From Stentor roeselii (lineage: Eukaryota; Ciliophora; Heterotrichea; Heterotrichida; Stentoridae): DNA of 64,000 nt. Of this stretch, positions 59,217-64,000 are shown piece after piece. The stretch is from positions 98,677-162,676 of the forward strand of contig RSEH01000087.1 of assembly GCA_006503475.1 (NCBI GenBank), written 5' to 3'. How positions within the stretch are numbered: position 1 is the stretch's first letter; each line of letters opens with the position of its first letter. The notes below the pieces were generated by a model, which did no database searches, was not told where the DNA came from, and saw only the letters and a list, made by a program, of their open reading frames with translations. Made by a program: the position numbers and the translations under genes.

Positions 59217-62200
59217 ATGTCAGAAAATTTTTCAAGAATTGTCCTCTTAGATCCTTCAAAAGATTTGACAATTGATGCACCATCGAGTAAACAAAAATAC
59301 TGTCTCTTCACTTTCCTAAGATTACTGTTGGTGAACCTATTCGAGGAGTTCCATCGACTTCCCAACATCTGGTTTCTGATAGTGTCAATTTTTGAGGTGA
59401 TCCCATATAATCTATCAACCAATTCAAATTTATCAACAATAGTTCCCTTTTTGATACTTCTCAGCATTTCTTTATCTAAAGAACTGCACATCAGATACAA
59501 ATTATCCTCAAACTTAAAAAATCATTTAAACTTCCCAGTATGGAATGGCAAAACTTTCACTGAAATCCAGTCAAAACATTTAAAAGAAGGAATGATTGTC
59601 AAGCTAGTCTCAAGCCAAATCATTCCAGCTGACATGTTTTTGCTTTGTAGACAGAACTTGAATGATTCAATTTACCTGGACTATGATGATTATATGGGAA
59701 TTTCATATCATAAACAAAAATTCACAATTGAAGCTATTGAAGACGAGATAAAATTTTCAGAGACTTGGGACCTTTCAAAGGTTTTTGGAGAGATTAATGC
59801 AACGCAGGTATCTTCTGATTTGTTTGGAATTATCAAACTTTCTCACCATCCTAATACTTTTTATCTAAGTTCTAAGAATCTTTTAAGGGCTGGAGGCATG
59901 ATTGAATGTAGTGAAAGTGTACTTGGAGTGGTTTTGCGCTGTAGAAGTGACTCTATATTCCATATGACAAAATCAAAAAGAAGGGTTAGTAAATTTGAGA
60001 AAATTGCCAATAAATGGATATTTTTCAACTTGGGAATTATTTTTCTTATGGTTGTTATATCGAATATCGGGTATTTCTCAACGAATAACTCTGATTCAGT
60101 CATTTCAATGATAATCCGATTTTCTATCCTCTACTCAAACTTGGTTCCTATCTCGTTATTCGCTATTGTTGACATAGTTCGCATACTTCAGAATCTTCGA
60201 TACGAGGGACTATGCCGAGGGGTTAATTTCAATAATCATAATTTAAATGAAAACTTAGCCAAATCGAGTACCTCCTGATCGACAAGAGTTGTGGGAATAG
60301 AGAAGTTCAACGTCACTTCTTTTAATATCAACGGGCAAAGGTTTTCAGAGTCTCATGAAAAGATTGGAGGATTATTCAAGGAAGCTCTAAACCCTGATAA
60401 AAATCAAGACAGTCTCGGATTTGAAGACTTTTCTAAAACTCTTCTTGAAGAAATTTCCCTTGAATCCTTTCAAAATCTCGGAAAATGTCTCAGCCTTTGC
60501 TTCACATCATTCAAAAATATGAAAGAATCGCCTGTTGATATGGCATTAAAATCTACAGCAAGGAGTCTGGGATATGCAAGTCTTTTAATTCAGAAAAGAA
60601 AAATTAACTTGATTTATTTAGATACTTCTAGCATTTACAAGGTAATTGCTGTTACTAAGCCTTACTTTGGTAGGGGAAGAATGAGCGTGATTGTTAAAGA
60701 TCTTTCAGACGGTTGTGGATTTATTTATGTGAGAGGCTCTGCTCAGTCTATGATTGAAAGAATTTTTTTTACTGACACGGAAAAGGTAATGGTTTTAAAG
60801 GAAATAGCAAAGATTGAAAGTTTGGGAAACTCTGCATTGATTCTAGCATATCAACAAATTTCATTAGAAAAATTAGCTGAAATTAAGGAAAAAATAAAAA
60901 ATTGCAAACATGGTATTGAAAGTAAAGAAATGGTTATGCATTTTATCTGGGAAAATAATGAAAAGAATTTGAAAATTCTTGCTGTTATTGGAATTAATGG
61001 AATAGTTAAAGATGATTTTGCTCAAAACTTCGAGTTTTTGCAAAATGCTGGTGTTAAGATCTGGGTGGATTCAAGTAACGATGGACTTGTTGAAAATTGT
61101 TTCTTGGCTCCAGGATGCTCGACATTGATTTTAAAAAACTTGAAAAATCTTTTGATTATGCAAAAAAGACTTGAGTTTGCTGCTAAGCACTTTTTGTTTG
61201 AGGATTTTCAATTTTTACTTGAAAGAGATAGTCCTGAAATAGAAGATTATCTGATAGATTTAGAAAGTTTTAAACAATCTCCAGAAGAGCTTGGTTTGAT
61301 AAAATCATTTCGAACTGATTATGAATTAAATAGTGATTCTGATAGTTCAAATAACAAACAGTTAATATCATTCTGTGTAAAAATTGATAGAATTTCGTTT
61401 TTAACTGCTTTAAGTAGCCCACTGCTCAAGAAATTGTTAATCAGTATATTAGCCTGTGCCAAAAGTGTTTATTTTACTGAAATACAAGCTCATGAAAAAA
61501 AATTATTAATAAGTTTACTAAGGAAAAAACTATCTTTTTCACCTTGCATAGCTACTTTAAGCTCAGAAAAAAGTAATTTATCAATAATAACAAACAGTGA
61601 CCTAAACATTTGCATCTTAAATAATTCTAATTCCCAGTTCGAAATTTACTTTGATATAAGCATCTCAAACTTCAACCAGATCAGCGGTTTAATCATAGAA
61701 GGTCTTCAAAATTACAATCGTTTATCCAAATTAGTTCTTCTCTCTTTATACAAAAACTTCATACTGGTGATGATTCAGTTCGCTTTCAACATCTTTGCTG
61801 AGTTTTCAGGGACTTCTGTATTTGATGGATCTTTACTAATTGGTTTCAACATATTCTTCACAACTCCAGCTTTGTTTTACTTAGGAGTTTTTCACCAGGA
61901 CAAAAATAGCGAAGATGTTAAGGAAAGACCAGAAATATACAGAAGAGGGATTTTAAGTCAGTTTTTTACATGGAAGCAAGTTATTAGTTACTTTTTATTG
62001 TCAGTTGTGCAGAGTCTAATCATTGTGTTACTCACGATGGAGATATTACCTTGGGTGTTATTTTCGAATGGACAAACTGAAAATTTCTTGATATTTAAAC
62101 ATCTTTGCTTCATCACAGTTGTGGTCACAGTCAATTTGCAGATGTTTTTAGAAACTTTTATACCTTTCTTTTGGTTCTTCTTGAATTTTGGATTAACTTT

Positions 62201-64000
62201 TATGTGTTTATTGATTTTTTTGCCTATTAATTCTGATTTTAACGATGATTCGAATGGAATTGAGGAAATGCTGGCTATTTCAGCATTTTCTGTTATATCA
62301 ATACTTTTAACATCAGTTGTTTGTATGATTCCTAGCATTTTTATTTTATTTTACAATCAAATATTCATTAATAAGGCTTTCTTCCAATATGTCCGAGATG
62401 AAATTCTAACTCTTACACTAGAGAACCTGAACTACTTCAAACATTTACTGGGACATCTTAATGAAATGACTAATTCAAACATTTTAGACCTGATAAGCAA
62501 AAATATATTATATAAAAAATTCATCATAAAGTTCCTTTCTGAATATTTAGAAAAAATATACTCTCAAAGATTTACAAAGAATCACCTAAAAGAGTTTAAA
62601 ATCAAGACATTGATTATTTTGATATCTTTGCACATATTGATTTCCTATCTTGTCATATATTTAAAGAGTGAAATTTCTTTGTTGGTCTTTGATATAATAT
62701 TAATAAGTCTTGGGGTAGTTATTCTCCTTATGCTGCATACTTGTTATTATCTTTCCTTTTACAAGAAACTATTGATGCTATTTGTTTTCTTGATAATAGT
62801 TTTATTGTTTTTAATTGATATTAAATTGAGTAATTCAAATACCTTTATTTATGCCGGCTTATCTATTGTCTGCTTTTTGGAGTTTAATTTCAATTGGATA
62901 TGGATTTTAAGTATCAATACTATTATCCTTCTCTTTGCAGTTGCTTCAACAGCATTTTCAGGTTACACTTCAACTGTCTGCATCCTTCTTTCTCTAGAAA
63001 AACTGCTCTTTTTAATTTCAATCATGATATTTTCAGGAATTCAAAGTTATATCTCAGAAGAAAACTCAAGGCTGAATTACTTTTTGACCAAAAAACTAAA
63101 AACTGAATTTTACTCGTCATTAGAAATATCCAGGACACTTTTGCCTGATTTTGTAAAAACAAGTGTAAGCGAAAGACGCGAATACAACAATGAGAGTAAA
63201 GAAGTTTCTGTTATTGTCTGTGAAATTTGTGATTTTGAAAAAATTGTCAAGGTTTACACTCAGGAAGAACTAGTTGTTTTCCTTAAACAAGTTTATGCTA
63301 GATTCGATAAGCTCTGTGAAATGCATGGATTGGTTAAAATAGACATTTTAGGAAATAGTTATATTGCTTGTGCAGGGTTCATTGACCATGACCTTCCTTT
63401 TTATCTGAAGCAAGTCCCTCATGAGAAAAGAGTTGCAGATTTCGCATTGCTCTTGTTAGAAGAAAGGATTTTAATGAAAAATGGGGAGTTTTTGCAGATT
63501 CATGTTGGAATTAATACTGGGCCAGTCATTGCTGGTGTTATTGGGTACCTGAAACCACAGTTTATGATTTTTGGAGATGTAATTAGAACTGCTATTAGAA
63601 TAGCTAAACTTTCACAATCAAAAAATTGTATTCAGGTCTGTAGTTCTACTTTCGAATTATTGAAAAAATTTGAAGAGTATGATTTTGAACTAAAAAGAGA
63701 GGAACTGAAAGGTAAAGGGATTATTGATACATTTTTAATCAGAAATTCTTCAAAATTTTACAAAAATATTGAAGAAATCGGTATTAAATCAGCATATCAT
63801 TTTAAAACTCCTCTTCTCTCAGATTCTAAAAAAATATCACAGAAAATCAAGGAAAATTGGATTGGTGTTGTTAGGAAAGTAAAACAAATGACTCCTTTGG
63901 GTTTTAATCGTGAATTTTTTTTACAATCAAATAGAATTTCAAGAATTGAAGAAGGTTTAAGAGAAAAAGTAAGGCAAAAGAAAATTGATTATGTTCTTAC
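59217..64000 (+). CDS. P4-ATPase-like/guanylyl (or adenylyl) cyclase fusion, C-terminus beyond window, with a frame break
   Basis: Start MSENFSRIVLLD at 59217 is preferred; an ATG at 59163 is in frame. The N-terminus is a P4-ATPase: KYCLFTFLRLLLVNLFEEFHRLPNIWFL, then GMIVKL, IIPADMFLL, and helices near 60030-60180. The phosphorylation site region (60250-60300) is broken by a TGA at 60276. Beyond it the same frame stays open for about 1240 codons to the window edge. This includes an NBD-like region, a C-terminal membrane bundle, a second membrane bundle (62600-63060) and a class III cyclase domain (about 63200-63740: VIVCEICDFEKIV, KIDILGNSYI, HVGINTGPVIAGVIG). This two-part layout is known in ciliates and apicomplexans. 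The second cyclase domain would lie to the right. Confidence 0.85.

Noticed and set aside
1-64000. tRNA genes
   Set aside because: I scanned for T-arm GTTCGAATC-type sequence with a plausible partner stem; the few matches lie in coding regions and have no cloverleaf.
1-64000. Blepharisma or Condylostoma origin
   Set aside because: TGA ends several well-formed genes (29256, 54246, 19362) and tryptophan is encoded by TGG; stops lie where families should end.
1-64000. Mobile elements, CRISPR arrays or viral genes
   Set aside because: No transposase, integrase, reverse transcriptase, repeat-spacer array or capsid-type sequence was recognised.

Overview
The window looks like macronuclear DNA of a heterotrich ciliate, most likely Stentor. 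It is AT-rich, with genes packed on both strands. TAA, TAG and TGA all act as genuine stops, which argues against Blepharisma and Condylostoma. At least ten introns are exactly 15 nt long. Each was found because a conserved protein family is cut by one in-frame stop that vanishes when a GT...AG 15-mer is removed. The gene set (axonemal dynein heavy chain, centrin, Aurora, Polo, PKG, CDPK and YANK-like kinases, and a P4-ATPase/cyclase) fits a large, highly ciliated cell with many kinases. The species is inferred from these traits and was not checked by any search.

Layout. 1-2.8 kb: N-terminal stem of a dynein heavy chain that runs off the left edge. 2.9-9.5 kb: two intact zinc-finger/RING paralogs around a decayed third copy. 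9.9-13.6 kb: a 2OG-oxygenase fold without its iron ligands, a WDR48/UAF1 homolog, an Unkempt-like CCCH/RING protein and ribosomal protein eS26. 14.3-17.4 kb: a small membrane protein, a Rab GTPase and an MFS transporter. 17.4-19.3 kb: mostly non-coding, with one coding relic. 19.4-25.5 kb: LITAF-like protein, centrin, PX protein, START-like protein, a phosphatase-exonuclease fusion and a polytopic membrane protein. 27.0-40.3 kb: a signalling block with a 7TM-pseudokinase, CDPK, Aurora with a coiled-coil tail, SERF, neutral sphingomyelinase-like protein, Polo kinase and PKG. 40.5-56.1 kb: TPR, coiled-coil and ankyrin/SAM proteins, methylmalonyl-CoA epimerase-like enzyme, rhodanese, ABCD transporter, a secreted Cys-rich protein, Abraxas-like MPN protein, cyclic-nucleotide-binding protein, an AGC kinase, PTH2-like pseudoenzyme and TMBIM/LFG protein. 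56.1-59.2 kb: sparse, with a damaged B-box gene. 59.2-64.0 kb: first two thirds of a P4-ATPase/cyclase fusion that runs off the right edge.

Gene spacing is extreme. Two co-oriented pairs share a base (TAATG), one pair is joined as TAAATG, and one divergent pair has only 15 bp between start codons. Several genes carry TATAAA-like sequence directly against the ATG. Cyclic nucleotides are a visible theme: a cyclase, PKG and a cyclic-nucleotide-binding protein. Ca2+ (CDPK, centrin) and the cell-cycle/cilium pair Aurora and Polo form another. The strongest oddities are the phosphatase-oligoribonuclease fusion, the stop/frame break exactly at the P-type ATPase phosphorylation motif, a tandem repeat that supplies stop codons to two convergent genes, and four proteins that keep a catalytic fold but have lost active-site residues.
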